Origin: Megalopta genalis
Lineage: Eukaryota > Arthropoda > Insecta > Hymenoptera > Halictidae
Length of the DNA: 64,000 nucleotides
Assembly (NCBI RefSeq): GCF_051020955.1
Contig: NW_027476730.1
Location: 85,261 to 149,260, forward strand
Direction: 5' to 3'
The position numbers were made by a program, and so were the translations under genes. This document shows positions 1-13,850 of this stretch, one piece after another; the stretch's first letter is position 1, and every line of letters begins with the position of its first letter. The notes under the pieces are model-generated. The model saw only the letters and a list, made by a program, of their open reading frames with translations, was not told where the DNA came from and ran no database searches.

Positions 1-14
1 TGTTTCGCCTGCAG

Positions 15-790
15 TTGAAGCTAAATCATGTATATCACAATTATTTGAAGCTGAACCATTTGTTTCGCATGGATTTGAAGCTAAGCCGTCTACTTCGCAT
101 TGATTTGAAGATGAATCATGTGTTTCGCTTGGATTTGAAGTTCACTCTTTTGCTTCGCCTGCATTTGAAGCTATATCACTTATATCGCAAGTATATGAAT
201 CTAAATAATCTGTATCGCATGGATTTGATGCTAATCCTTCTACTTCGCATTGATTTGAAGCTAAATCATGTTTTTCGCATGGATTAGAAGATAACTCGTT
301 TGTATCGCATGCAGTTGAATCTATATCACTTATATTCGTAAGTATTTGAAGCCAAATAATTCGATTCGCATGGATTTGAAGCTAAGCATTCTACTTCGCT
401 TGAATTTAAAGCTAACTCATGTGTTTCGATTGGATTTGAAACTAACTTGTTTGTTTCGCATGCAGTTAAAGCTAAATCATGTATATAACAAGTATTTGAA
501 GCTAAGCCATTTGTTACGCATGGATTTAAAGCTAAGCCTTCTACTTCGCATTGATTTGTAGCTATATCATGTGTTCGGCATGGATTTGAAGATAACTCCT
601 TCGTTTCGCATCCAGTTGAAGCTAAATCATGTATATCACAAGTATGTGAAGCTAAACCATTTTATTCGCATGGATTTGAAGCTAAGCCTTCTACTTCGCA
701 TTGATTTGAAGTTAAATAAAGTGTTTCGTTTGGATTTGAAGCAATCTCGTTTGTTTCGCATACAGTTGAAGCTATATCACTTATGTTCGC
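15..790. repeat. X block, copy 1
   Basis: The block is recognised by rare variants in fixed order: GCCGTCTACTTCG, then GATGAATCATG, GTTCACTCTTTTG, an AAATAATCTGTATCG unit, and a TAACAAG unit near 487. It matches 8691-9466 almost base for base at an offset of about 8676. After about 795 the two copies diverge abruptly, which marks a recombination junction. Confidence 0.85.
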
Positions 791-1738
791 AAGTATTTGA
801 AGCTAAACCATTCGCTTCGCATGAATTTGAAGCTAAGCCTTCTACTTCGCATTGATTTGAATCTAAATCAGGTGTTTCGCTTGGTTTTGAAGCTAACTCG
901 TTTGTTTCGCATGCAGTTGAAGCTAAATCATGTATATCACAAGTATTTGAAGCTAAACCATTTGTTTCGCCTGTATTTGAAGATAAATCTTGTATATCAC
1001 AAGTATTTGAAGCTAAACCATTTCTACAGCATGAATTTGAAGCTAAGCCTTCTACTTCGCATTGATTTGAAGCTAAATCATGTGTTTCGCTTGGTTTTGA
1101 AGCTAACTCGTTTGTTTTGCATGCAGTTGAAGCTGCCTCATGTATATCACAAGTATTTGAAGCTAAACCATTTCTATCGCATGAATTTGAAGCTAAGCCT
1201 TCTATTTCGCATTTATTTGAAGCTAAATCATATGTTTCGCATGGATTTGAAGCTAACTCGTTTTTTTCGCCTGTATTTGAAGATAAATCATCTATATCAC
1301 AACAACTATTTGAAGGTAAACCATTCGCTTCGCGTGGATTTGAAGCAAAGCCATCAACTTCGCATTGACTTGAAGTGAAATCATGTGTTTCGCTTGGATT
1401 TGAAGCTAACACGTTTGTTTCGCATGCAGTTGAAGCTAAATCATGTATATCACAAGTATTTGATGCTAAACCATTTGTTTCGCATGGATTTGAAGATAAG
1501 CCTCCTACTTCGCATTAATTTGATGCTAACTGGATTGATTCGACTGCATTTGAATCTATATCACTTATATCGCAATTATCTGAATATAAATCATGTGTTT
1601 CTCATGTATTTGAAGCTAAGCCGTCTATTTCGCATTTATTTGAAGCTAAATCATATGTTTCGCATGGATGTGAGCTAACTCGTTTTTTTTTGCCTGTATT
1701 TGAAGATAAATCATGTATATCACAAGTATTTGAAGCTA

Positions 1739-3107
1739 ACCATTCGCTTCGCATGTGGATTTGAAGCAAAGCCTTCAACTTCGCATTGACTTGAAGATAA
1801 ATCATGTGTTTCGCTTGGATTTGAAGCTAACTCGTTTGTTTCGCATGCAGTTGAAGCTAAATCATGTATATCACATGTATTTTAAGCTAAACCATTTGTT
1901 TCGCATGGATTTGAAGATAAGCCTCCTACTTCGCATTAATTTGAAGCTAACTCGATTGAATCGACTGCATTTAAATTTATATCACTTATATCGCAATTAT
2001 CTGAAGATAAATCATTTGCTTCTCATGTATTTGAATCTAAGCCGTCTATTTCGCACTGATTTGAAGCTAAATCATATGTTTCGCATGGAATTGAAGCTAA
2101 CTCGTTTTCTTCGCATGCAGTTGAAGCTAAATCATGTTTATCAAAAGTATTTGAAGCTAAAGCATTTGTTTCGCATGGATTTGAAGCTAAGCGTTCTACT
2201 TCGCATTGATTGAAGCTAAATCATGTATTCGCTTGCATTTAAGCCAACTCGTTTGATTCGCATGCAGTTGACGCTATATCACTTATATTCGCAAGTATTT
2301 GAAGATAAATCACTCGTTTCGCATGGATTTGAAGCTAAATCATGTATATCACAATTATTTGAAGCTGAACCATTTGTTTTCGCATGGATTTGAAGCTAAG
2401 CCTTCTACAACGCATTTATTTGATGCAAGTCACGTGTTTCGCATTGATTTGAAGATAACTCGTTTGTTTCGTCTGCATTTGTACCAATATCATTTATATT
2501 CGCCAGTATTTTAAGAAAATTCATTCGTTTCGCATGGATTTTGAAGCTAATCTTCCTAGTTCGTATTGATTTGAAGCTAAATCATGTATTCGCTTGGTTT
2601 TGAATCCAACTCGTTCGTATCGCCTGCAGTTGAAGCTAAATCATGTATATCACAATTATTTGAAGTTGAACCATTTGTTTCGCATGGATTTGAAACTAAG
2701 CCTTCTACTGCGCATTGATTTGAAGCTAAATCATGTGTTTCGCTTGGATTTGAAGCTACCTCGTTTGTTTCGAATGCAGTTGAATCTAAATCATGTATAT
2801 CACATATATTTGAAGCTGAACAATTGTTTCGCATGAATATTAAGCTAAACCATGTGTTTCGAATGAATTTGAAGCTAAATCATGTGTTGCGCATGGATTC
2901 GTAGCTAACTCGATTGTTTCGCCTGCAGTTGAAGCTAAATCATGTATATCACAAGTATGTGAAGCTAAACCATTTTATTCGCATGGATTTGAAGCTAAGC
3001 GTTCTACTTCGCATTGATTTGAAGCTAAATCATGTATTCGCTTGCATTTAAGCCAACTCGTTTGATTCGCATGCAGTTGACGCTATATCACTTATATTCG
3101 CAAGTAT
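1739..3107. repeat. P block, copy 1
   Basis: It starts at a CATTCGCTTCG unit and carries in order the variants TGTATTTTAAGC, CTCGATTGAATCG, TCATTTGCTTCTC, TCATGTTTATCAAAAG and TCATGTATTCGCTTGC. The same order recurs at 6545-7882 (offset about 4806) and 12513-13850. Relative to copy 2 it retains about 30 extra bp near 2540. The landmark TCATGTATTCGC occurs at 2221 and 3030. Confidence 0.85.
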
Positions 3108-3137
3108 TTGAAGAGAAATCACTCGTTTCGCATGGAT

Positions 3138-3770
3138 TTGAAGCTAAATCATGTATATCACAATTATTTGAAGCTGAACCATTTGTTTCGCATGGATTTG
3201 AAGCTAAGCCGTCTACTTCGCATTGATTTGAAGATGAATCATGTGTTTCGCTTGGATTTGAAGTTCACTCTTTTGCTTCGCCTGCATTTGAAGCTATATC
3301 ACTTATATCGCAAGTATATGAATCTAAATAATCTGTATCGCATGGATTTGATGCTAATCCTTCTACTTCGCATTGATTTGAAGCTAAATCATGTGTTTCG
3401 CATGGATTAGAAGATAACTCGTTTGTATCGCATGCAGTTGAATCTATATCACTTATATTCGTAAGTATTTGAAGCCAATAATTCGTTTGGCATGGATTTG
3501 AAGCTAAGCATTCTACTTCGCTTGAATTTGAAGCTAACTCATGTGTTTCGATTGGATTTGAAACTAACTTGTTTGTTTCGCATCCAGTTGAGGCTAAATC
3601 ATGTATATCACAAGTATGTGAAGCAAAACCATTTTATTCGCATGGATTTGAAGCTAAGCCTTCTACTTCGCATTGATTTGAAGTTAAATAAAGTGTTTCG
3701 TTTGGATTTGAAGCAAACTCGTTTGTTTCGCATACAGTTGAAGCTATATCACTTATGTTCGCAAGTATTT
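3138..3770. repeat. X block, copy 2 (about one pentamer shorter)
   Basis: It matches X copy 1 at an offset of about 3123 up to about 3580, then jumps to sequence equivalent to the later part of copy 1, so roughly 150 bp (one pentamer) is missing. It shares the variant GAAGCAAAACC near 3620 with X copy 5, so these two are the closest relatives. A one-base deletion near 3476 shifts the frame relative to copy 1. Confidence 0.75.
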
Positions 3771-4710
3771 GAAGCTAAATCATTCGTTTCGCATGGATTC
3801 GAAAATCAGCCTTCTATTTCGCATGGATTTGAAGCTAACTCGTTTGTTTCGCATGGATTTGAAGCTAACTCATTTGTTCCGCGTGCAGTTGAACCAAAAT
3901 CATGTATATCACAAGTATTTGCAGCTAAACCATTTGTTTCGCATTGGTTTTTAAACTAAGCCTTCTATTTCGCATTGATTTGAAGTTAAATCAAGTGTTT
4001 CGCTTGGATTTGAAGTTAACTCGTTAGTTTCGCATGCAGTTGAAGCTAAATCATGTATATCACAAGTATTTGAAGCTAAACCATTTGATTCTCATGGATT
4101 TGGAGCTAAGCCTTCTACTTCGCATTGATTTCGAGCTATATCATGTGTTTCGCATGGATTTAAAGCTAACACGTTTGTTTCGCATGCAGTTGAAGCTAAA
4201 TCATGTATATCACAAGTATTTGAAGCTAAAACCGTTTTTTTCGCATGGATTCGAAAATCAGCCTTCTATTTCGCACTGATTCGAAGATAAATCATGCGTT
4301 TCGCATAGAATTGAAGCAATCTCGTTTGTTTCGCATGGATTTGAAGCTAACTCGTTTGTTTCGCCTGCAGTTGAAGCTGAATTATGTATCTCACAAGTAT
4401 TTGAAGCTAATCCATTTGTTTCGCATGGATTTGAAGCTAAGCCTTCTCCTTCGCATTGATTTGAAGCTAAATCATGTCTTACGCTTGGATTTGAAGCTCA
4501 CTCCTTTGTTTCTCCTGCATTTGAAGCTATATCACTTATATCGCAAGTATTTGAAGCTAAATCATTTGTGTCGCATGGAATTGATGCTAAGCCTTCTACT
4601 TCGCTTTGATTTGGAGCTAAATCGTGCGTTTCGCATGGATTTAAAGCTAACACGTTTGTTTCGCATGCAGTTGAATCTAAATCATATATATCACAAATAT
4701 TTGAAGCTAA
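3771..4710. repeat. Linking satellite segment
   Basis: These are ordinary A-E type units with two GATTCGAAAATCAGCC variants, at about 3796 and 4247. No gene or other element is visible. The GATTCGAAAATCAGCC variant also appears near 5972, 9500, 20632, 21622 and 25585, so it is a dispersed unit subtype rather than a local feature. Confidence 0.7.
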
Positions 4711-6540
4711 ACCATTTGTTTCGCATGGATTTGAAGTTAAGCCTTCGACTTCGCATTGATTTGTAGCTAAATCATGTGTTCCGCCTGTATTTCAAGATAA
4801 CTCGATTGTTTCGCATGCAGTTAAATCTCAATCATGTATACCTCAAGTATTTGAAGCTAAACCATTTGTTTCGCATTGTTTTTGAAGCTAAGCCTTCTAT
4901 TTCACATTGATTTGAAGCTAAATCATGAGTTCGCATGGATTTGAAGCTAACTCGTTTGTTTCGCATGGATTTGAAGCTAATTCGTTTGTTTCGCATGCAG
5001 TTGAAGCAAAATCATGTATATCACAAATATTTGAAGCTAAACCGTTTGTTTCGCATGGATTTGAAGTTAAGCCTTCGACTTCGCATTGATTTGTAGCTAA
5101 ATCATGTGTTCTGCCTGGATTTCATGATAACTCGATTGTTTCGCATGCAGTTGAAGCTCAATCATGTATATTTCAAGTATTTGAAGCTAAACCATTTGTA
5201 TCGCATTGTTTTTGAAGCTAAGCCTTCTATTTCGCATTGATTTGAAGCTAAATCATGTGTTTCGCATGGATTTGAAGCCAACTCGTTTGTTTCGCCTGCA
5301 GTTGAAGCTAAATCATGTATATCACAATTATTTGAAGCTGAACCATTTGTTTCGCATGGATTTGAAGCTAAGCCGTCTACTTCGCATTGATTTGAAGATG
5401 AATCATGTGTTTCGCTTGGATTTGAAGTTCACTCTTTTGTTTCGACTGCATTTGAAGCTATATCACTTATATCGCAAGTATATGAATCTAAATAATCTGT
5501 ATCGCATGGATTTGATGCTAATCCTTCTACTTCGCATTGATTTGAAGTTAAATCATGTGTTTCGCATGGATTAGAAGATAACTCGTTTGTATCGCATGCA
5601 GTTGAATCTATATCACTTATATTCGTAAGTATTTGAAGGCAAATAATTCGTTTCGCATGGATTTGAAGCTAAGCATTCTACTTCGCTTGAATTTGAAGCT
5701 AACTCATGTGTTTCGATTGGATTTGAAACTAACTTGTTTGTTTCGCATTCAGTTGAAGATAAATCATGTATATAACAAGTATTTGAAGCTAAGCCATTTG
5801 TTACGCATGGATTTAAAGCTAAGCCTTCTACTTCGCATTGATTTGTAGCTATATCATGTGTTCGGCATGGATTTGAAGATAACTCCTTTGTTTCGCATAT
5901 AGTTGAAGCTAAATCATGTATATCAGAAGTATTTAAAGCTAAACCATTTGTTTCGCATGGATTCGAAAATCAGCCTTCTATTTCGCAATGAATTGAAGCT
6001 AAATCATGTGTTTCTCATGGATTTGAAGCTAACTCGTTTGTTCCGCCTGAATTTGAAGCTATATCTCTTATGTTCGCAAGTATTTGAAGCTAAACCATTT
6101 GTTTCGCATGGATTTGAATCTAAGCCTTCTACTTCACATTGATTTGAAGGTAAATCATGTGCTACGCTTGGATTTGAATCTCACTCTTTCGTTTCGTCTG
6201 CATTTGAAGCTATATCACTTATATTCGCAAGTATTTGAAGCTAATCCATTTGATTCGTATGGATTTGAAGATAAGCCATCTACTTCGCATTGATTTGCAG
6301 CAAAATCAAGTGTTTCGCTTGGATTTGAAGCTAACTCGTTTATTTCGCATGCAGTTGAATCTCAATAATGTATATCACAAGTATTTTAAGCTAAACCATT
6401 TGTTTCGCATGTATTCGAAGATCAGTCTTCTACTTCGCATTGATTTGGAGCTAAATCATGTGTTTCGCATGGATTTAAAGCGAACTCGTTTGTTTCGCAT
6501 GCAGTTGAAGCTTAATCATGTATATCACAAGTATTTGAAG
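4711..6540. repeat. Q block, copy 1 (1.83 kb)
   Basis: It matches 14339-16170 at an offset of 9628-9630. Diagnostic variants are GAAGTTAAGCCTTCG, TATTTCAAGATAAC, TATACCTCAAG, GCATTGTTTTTGAAGC (one extra T), then a complete X-type block at about 5302-5885, and CAATAATGTATATC near 6362. The copies diverge after about 6540, where copy 1 runs into a P block and copy 2 into an R block. Confidence 0.85.
5302..5885. repeat. X block, copy 3 (inside Q copy 1)
   Basis: It matches X copy 1 at an offset of about 5287 and X copy 6 at about 9629. It has its own variants GAAGGCAAATAATTCG and GCATTCAGTTGAAGAT, which are also in copy 6, showing that copies 3 and 6 were duplicated together as part of Q. Confidence 0.8.
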
Positions 6541-6544
6541 CTAA

Positions 6545-7882
6545 ACCATTCGCTTCGCATGGATTTGAAGCAAAGCCTTCAACTTTCGCATTGGCTTGAA
6601 GATATATCATGTGTTTCGCTTGGATTTGAAGCTAACTCGTTTGTTTCGCATGCAGTTGAAGCTAAATCATGTATATCACATGTATTTTAAGCTAAACCAT
6701 TTGTTTCGCATGGATTTGAAGATAAGCCTCCTACTTCGCATTAATTTGAAGCTAACTCGATTGAATCGACTGCATTTAAGTTTATATCGCTTATATCGCA
6801 ATTATCTGAAGATAAATCATTTGCTTCTCATGTATTTGAATCTAAGCCGTCTATTTCGCACTGATTTGAAGCTAAATCATATGTTTCGCATGGAATTGAA
6901 GCTAACTCGTTTTCTTCGCATGCAGTTGAAGCTAAATCATGTTTATCAAAAGTATTTGAAGCTAAAGCATTTGTTTCGCATGGATTTGAAGCTAAGCGAT
7001 CTACTTCGCATTGATTTGAAGCTAAATCATGTATTCGCTTGCATTTAAGCCAACTCGTTTGATTCGCATGCAGTTGACGCTATATCACTTATATTCGCAA
7101 GTATTTGAAGATAAATCACTCGTTTCGCAATGGATTTGAAGCTAAATCATGTATATCACAATTATTTGAAGCTGAACCATTTGTTTCGCATGGATTTGAA
7201 GCTAATCCTTCTACAACGCATTTATTTGATGCCAAGTCACGTGTTTCGCATTGATTTGAAGATAACTCGTTTGTTTCGACTGCATTTGTACCAATATCAT
7301 TTATATTCGCCAGTATTTGAAGAAAATTCATTCGTTCGTATTGATTTGAAGCTAAATCATGTATTCGCTTGGTTTTGAATCCAACTCGTTCGTATCGCCT
7401 GCAGTTGAAGCTAAATCATGTATATCACAATTATTTGAAGTTGAACCATTTGTTTCGCATGGATTTGAAGCTAAGCCTTCTACTGCGCATTGATTTGAAG
7501 CTAAATCATGTGTTTCGCTTGGATTTGAAGCTACCTCGTTTGTTTCGAATGCAGTTGAATCTAAATCATGTATATCACATATATTTGAAGCTGAACAATT
7601 GTTTCGCATGAATATTAAGCTAAACCATGTGTTTCGAATGAATTTGAAGCTAAATCATGTGTTGCGCATGGATTTGTAGCTAACTCGATTGTTTCGCCTG
7701 CAGTTGAAGCTAAATCATGTATATCACAAGTATGTGAAGCTAAACCATTTTATTCGCATGGATTTGAAGCTAAGCGTTCTACTTCGCATTGATTTGAAGC
7801 TAAATCATGTATTCGCTTGCATTTAAGCCAACTCGTTTGATTCGCATGCAGTTGACGCTATATCACTTATATTCGCAAGTAT
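6545..7882. repeat. P block, copy 2
   Basis: It matches P copy 1 at an offset of 4806, falling to 4775 after a deletion of about 31 bp near 7330. It is followed directly by an extra 778-bp repeat of its own 3' part, with landmark TCATGTATTCGC at 7027, 7805 and 8583. Confidence 0.85.
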
Positions 7883-8660
7883 TTGAAGATAAATCACTCG
7901 TTTCGCATGGATTTGAAGCTAAATCATGTATATCACAATTATTTGAAGCTGAACCATTTGTTTCGCATGGATTTGAAGCTAATCCTTCTACAACGCATTT
8001 ATTTGATGCCAAGTCACGTGTTTCGCATTGATTTGATGATAACTCGTTTGTTTCGACTGCATTTGTACCAATATCATTTATATTCGCCAGTATTTGAAGA
8101 AAATTCATTCGTTCGTATTGATTTGAAGCTAAATCATGTATTCGCTTGGTTTTTGAATCCAACTCGTTCGTATCGCCTGCAGTTGAAGCTAAATCATGTA
8201 TATCACAATTATTTGAAGTTGAACCATTTGTTTCGCATGGATTTGAAGCTAAGCCTTCTACTGCGCATTGATTTGAAGCTAAATCATGTGTTTCGCTTGG
8301 ATTTGAAGCTACCTCGTTTGTTTCGAATGCAGTTGAATCTAAATCATGTATATCACATATATTTGAAGCTGAACAATTGTTTCGCATGAATATTAAGCTA
8401 AACCATGTGTTTCGAATGAATTTGAAGCTAAATCATGTGTTGCGCATGGATTTGTAGCTAACTCGATTGTTTCGCCTGCAGTTGAAGCTAAATCATGTAT
8501 ATCACAAGTATGTGAAGCTAAACCATTTTATTCGCATGGATTTGAAGCTAAGCGTTCTACTTCGCATTGATTTGAAGCTAAATCATGTATTCGCTTGCAT
8601 TTAAGCCAACTCGTTTGATTCGCATGCAGTTGACGCTATATCACTTATATTCGCAAGTAT
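7883..8660. repeat. 778-bp tandem duplication of the P block 3' part
   Basis: Landmarks at 7027, 7805 and 8583 are exactly 778 bp apart (26 x 30 - 2). The copies differ by a few bases, for example an extra T near 8153 and GATGATAAC near 8034. The near identity indicates recent duplication, and because 778 is not a multiple of three the two copies are in different frames. Confidence 0.88.
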
Positions 8661-8690
8661 TTGAAGATAAATCACTCGTTTCGCATGGAT

Positions 8691-9466
8691 TTGAAGCTAA
8701 ATCATGTATATCACAATTATTTGAAGCTGAACCATTTGTTTCGCATGGATTTGAAGCTAAGCCGTCTACTTCGCATTGATTTGAAGATGAATCATGTGTT
8801 TCGCTTGGATTTGAAGTTCACTCTTTTGCTTCGCCTGCATTTGAAGCTATATCACTTATATCGCAAGAATATGAATCTAAATAATCTGTATCGCATGGAT
8901 TTGATGCTAATCCTTCTACTTCGCATTGATTTGAAGCTAAATCATGTTTTTCGCATGGATTAGAAGATAACTCGTTTGTATCGCATGCAGTTGAATCTAT
9001 ATCACTTATATTCGTAAGTATTTGAAGCCAAATAATTCGATTCGCATGGATTTGAAGCTAAGCATTCTACTTCGCTTGATTTTAAAGCTAACTCATGTGT
9101 TTCGATTGGATTTGCAACTAACTTGTTTGTTTCGCATGCAGTTAAAGCTAAATCATGTATATAACAAGTATTTGAAGCTAAGCCATTTGTTACGCATGGA
9201 TTTAAAGCTAAGCCTTCTACTTCGCATTGATTTGTAGCTATATCATGTGTTCGGCATGGATTTGAAGATAACTCCTTCGTTTCGCATCCAGTTGAAGCTA
9301 AATCATGTATATCACAAGTATGTGAAGCTAAACCATTTTATTCGCATGGATTTGAAGCTAAGCCTTCTACTTCGCATTGATTTGAAGTTAAATAAAGTGT
9401 TTCGTATGGATTTGAAGCAATCTCGTTTGTTTCGCATACAGTTGAAGCTATATCACTTATGTTCGC
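8691..9466. repeat. X block, copy 4
   Basis: This is the nearly identical partner of 15-790 (offset about 8676). Differences are scattered single bases, for example CTTGATTTTAAAGC near 9076 and TTTGCAACTAAC near 9110. The high identity across 8.7 kb of intervening, different sequence implies recent non-allelic exchange. Confidence 0.85.
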
Positions 9467-10160
9467 AAGTATTTGAAGCTAAATCATTCGTTTCGCATGG
9501 ATTCGAAAATCAGCCTTCTATTTCGCATTGATTTGAAGCTAAATCATGAGTTTCGCATGGATTTGAAGCTAAGCCTTCTACTGCGCATTGATTTGAGGCT
9601 AAATCATGTGTTTCGCTTGGATTTGAAGCTACTTCGTTTGTTTCGAATGCAGTTGAATCTAAATCATGTATATCACATATATTTGAAGCTGAACAATTGT
9701 TTCGCATGAATATTAATCTAAACCATGTGTTTCGAATGAATTTGAAGCTAAATCATGTATTGCGCGTGGATTTGTAGCTAACTCGATTGTTTCGCCTGCA
9801 TTTGAAGCTACATCATGTATATCACAAGTATGTGAAGCTAAACCATTTTATTCGCATGGATTTGAAGCTAAGCCTTCTACTTCGCATTGATTTGAAGCTA
9901 AATAATGAGTTTTGCATGAATTCGAAGCCAGCTCGTTGGTTTCTCATGCAGTTGAAGCTAAATCATGTATATCACAAGTATGTGAAGCTAAACCATTTTA
10001 TTCGCATGGATTTGAAGCTAAGCGTTCTACTTCGCATTGATTTGAAGCTAAATCATGTATTCGCTTACATTTAAGCCAACTCGTTTGATTCGCATGCAGT
10101 TGACGCTATATCACTTATATTCGCAAGTATTTGAAGATAAATCACTCGTTTCGCATGGAT
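9467..10160. repeat. Linking satellite segment with P-like units
   Basis: Bases about 9560-9700 match the P block part around 7480-7610 (CTGCGCATTG, GAATGCAGTTGAATC, ACATATATTTGAAGCTG). The rest are B, C, D and E units, including two near-identical units with AAGTATGTGAAGC and CATTTTATTCG. No gene is visible. Confidence 0.7.
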
Positions 10161-10936
10161 TTGAAGCTAAATCATGTATATCACAATTATTTGAAGCTGA
10201 ACCATTTGTTTCGCATGGATTTGAAGCTAAGCCGTCTACTTCGCATTGATTTGAAGATGAATCATGTGTTTCGCTTGGATTTGAAGTTCTCTCTTTTGCT
10301 TCTCCTGCATTTGAAGCTATATCACTTATATCGCAAGTATATGAATCTAAATAATCTGTATCGCATGGATTTGATGCTAATCCTTCTACTTCGCATTGAT
10401 TTGAAGCTAAATCATGTGTTTCGCATGGATTAGAAGATAACTCGTTTGTATCGCATGCAGTTGAATCTATATCACTTATATTCGTAAGTATTTGAAGCCA
10501 AATAATTCGTTTGGCATGGATTTGAAGCTAAGCATTCTACTTCGCTGGAATTTGAAGCTAACTCATGTGTTTCGATTGGATTTGAAACTAACTTGTTTGT
10601 TTCGCATGCAGTTGAAGCTAAATCATGTATATAACAAGTATTTGAAGCTAAGCCATTTGATACGCATGGATTTAAAGCTAAGCCTTCTACTTCGCATTGA
10701 TTTGTAGCTATATCATGTGTTCGGCATGGATTTGAAGATAACTCCTTTGTTTCGCATCCAGTTGAGGCTAAATCACGTATATCACAAGTATGTGAAGCAA
10801 AACCATTTTATTCGCATGGATTTGAAGCTAAGCCTTCTACTTCGCATTGATTTGAAGTTAAATAAAGTGTTTCGTTTGGATTTGAAGCAAACTCGTTTGT
10901 TTCGCATACAGTTGAAGCTATATCACTTATGTTCGC
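10161..10936. repeat. X block, copy 5
   Basis: It lies 1470 bp (49 x 30) downstream of X copy 4 and shares its order of variants. GAGGCTAAATCACG and GAAGCAAAACC near 10765-10800 link it to copy 2. The 49-unit spacing keeps it in frame with copy 4, unlike most other duplications here. Confidence 0.82.
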
Positions 10937-11199
10937 AAGTATTTGAAGCTAAATCATTCGTTTCGCATGGATTCGAAATCAGCCTTCTATTTCGCATTGA
11001 TTTGAAGCTAAATCATGAGTTTCGCATGGATTTGAAGCTAACTCGTTTGTTTCGCAAGGATTTGAAGCTAACTCATTTGTTCCGCATGCAGTTGAACCAA
11101 AATCATGTATATCACAAGTATTTGCAGCTAAACCATTTGTTTCGCATTGGTTTTTAAACTAAGCCTTCTATTTCGCATTGATTTGAAGCTAAATCAAGT

Positions 11200-12170
11200 G
11201 TTTCGCTTGGATTTGAAGTTAACTCGTTTATTTCGCATGCAGTTGAATCTCAATAATGTATATCACAAGTATTTGAAGCTAAACCATTTGTTTCGCATGT
11301 ATTCGAAGATCAGTCTTCTACTTCGCATTGATTTGGAGCTAAATCATGTGTTTCGCATGGATTTAAAGCGAACTCGTTTGTTTCGCATGCAGTTGAAGCT
11401 TAATCATGTATATCACAAGTATTTGAAGCGAAACCATTTGATTCGCATGGATTTGAAGCTAAGTCTTCTACTTCGCATTGATTTGAAGCTAAATCAAGTG
11501 ATTCGTATGGATTTGAAGAAAAATCGTTTGTTTCGCATGCAGTTGATGCTATATCACTTATGCTCGCAAGTATTTGAAGCTAAATCATTCGTTTCGCATG
11601 GATTGAAGCTAAACTCGTTTGTTTCGCATGCAGTTGAAGCAAAATCATGTATATCACAAGTATTTGAAGCTAAACCATTTGATTCCCATGGATTTGGAGC
11701 TAAGCCTTCTAATTCGCATTGATTTGGAGCTAAATCATGAGTTTCGCATGGATTTAAAGCTAACACGTTTGTTTCGCATGGATTTGAAGCTACTAGTTTG
11801 TTTCGCATGCTGTTGCAGCTAAATCATGTATATCACAAGCATTTGAAGCTAAACCATTTGTTTCGCAAGGATTCGAAGATCAGCCTTCGACTTCGCATTG
11901 ATTTGAAGCTAAATCAAGTGTTTCGCTTGGATTTGGAGCTAACTCGTTTGTTTCGCACGCAGTTGAAGATAAATCATGTATATCACAAATATTTGAAGCT
12001 AAACCATTTGATTCCCATGGATTTGGAGCTAAGCCTTCTACTTCGCATTGATTTGGAGCTAAATCATGAGTTTCTCATGGATTTGAAGCTATCTCGTTTC
12101 TTCCGCATGGATTTAAAGCTAACTCGTTTGTTTCGCCTGAATTTGAAGCTATATCTCTTATGTTCGCAAG
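11200..12170. repeat. R block, copy 1
   Basis: Diagnostic variants in order are CAATAATGTATATC, GATCAGTCTTC, GAAGCGAAACC, TCAAGTGATTCGTATGG, TTATGCTCGCAAG, CTACTAGTTTG (at 11790) and CACGCAGTTGAAGAT. The first part matches 15942-16900 at an offset of about 4741; the part from 11790 also matches 16860-17230 at an offset of 5070. Confidence 0.8.
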
Positions 12171-12512
12171 TATTTGAAGCTAAACCATTTCTATCGCATG
12201 AATTTGAAGCTAAGCCTTCTATTTCGCATTTATTTGAAGCTAAATCATATGTTTCGCATGGATTTGAAGATAAGCCTCCTACTTCGCATTAATTTGAAGC
12301 TAACTGGATTGATTCGACTGCATTTGAATCTATATCACTTATATCGCAATTATCTGAATATAAATCATGTGTTTCTCATGTATTTGAAGCTAAGCCGTCT
12401 ATTTCGCATTTATTTGAAGCTAAATCATATGTTTCGCATGGATGTGGAGCTAACTCGTTTTTTTGCTTGTATTTGAAGATAAATCATGTATATCACAAGT
12501 ATTTGAAGCTAA

Positions 12513-13850
12513 ACCATTCGCTTCGCATGGATTTGAAGCAAAGCCTTCAACTTCGCATTGGCTTGAAGATATATCATGTGTTTCGCTTGGATTTGAAGCT
12601 AACTCGTTTGTTTCGCATGCAGTTGAAGCTAAATCATGTATATCACATGTATTTTAAGCTAAACCATTTGTTTCGCATGGATTTGAAGATAAGCCTCCTA
12701 CTTCGCATTAATTTGAAGCTAACTCGATTGAATCGACTGCATTTAAGTTTATATCGCTTATATCGCAATTATCTGAAGATAAATCATTTGCTTCTCATGT
12801 ATTTGAATCTAAGCCGTCTATTTTCGCACTGATTTGAAGCTAAATCATATGTTTCGCATGGAATTGAAGCTAACTCGTTTTCTTCGCATGCAGTTGAAGC
12901 TAAATCATGTTTATCAAAAGTATTTGAAGCTAAAGCATTTGTTTCGCATGGATTTGAAGCTAAGCGATCTACTTCGCATTGATTTGAAGCTAAATCATGT
13001 ATTCGCTTGCATTTAAGCAACTCGTTTGATTCGCATGCAGTTGACGCTATATCACTTATATTCGCAAGTATTTGAAGATAAATCACTCGTTTCGCATGGA
13101 TTTGAAGCTAAATCATGTATATCACAATTATTTGAAGCTGAACCATTTGTTTCGCATGGATTTGAAGCTAATCCTTCTACAAACGCATTTATTTGATGCC
13201 AAGTCACGTGTTTCGCATTGATTTGAAGATAACTCGTTTGTTTCGACTGCATTTGTACCAATATCATTTATATTCGCCAGTATTTGAAGAAAATTCATTC
13301 GTTCGTATTGATTTGAAGCTAAATCATGTATTCGCTTGGTTTTGAATCCAACTCGTTCGTATCGCCTGCAGTTGAAGCTAAATCATGTATATCACAATTA
13401 TTTGAAGTTGAACCATTTGTTTCGCATGGATTTGAAGCTAAGCCTTCTACTGCGCATTGATTTGAAGCTAAATCATGTGTTTCGCTTGGATTTGAAGCTA
13501 CCTCGTTTGTTTCGAATGCAGTTGAATCTAAATCATGTATATCACATATATTTGAAGCTGAACAATTGTTTCGCATGAATATTAAGCTAAACCATGTGTT
13601 TCGAATGAATTTGAAGCTAAATCATGTGTTGCGCATGGATTTGTAGCTAACTCGATTGTTTCGCCTGCAGTTGAAGCTAAATCATGTATATCACAAGTAT
13701 GTGAAGCTAAACCATTTTATTCGCATGGATTTGAAGCTAAGCGTTCTACTTCGCATTGATTTGAAGCTAAATCATGTATTCGCTTGCATTTAAGCCCAAC
13801 TCGTTTGATTCGCATGCAGTTGACGCTATATCACTTATATTCGCAAGTAT
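12513..13850. repeat. P block, copy 3
   Basis: It matches P copy 2 at an offset of about 5968. Small indels distinguish it: an extra T near 12822 and AAGCAACTCG (one base shorter) near 13014. The landmark TCATGTATTCGC lies at 12995 and 13772, 777 bp apart. Confidence 0.83.
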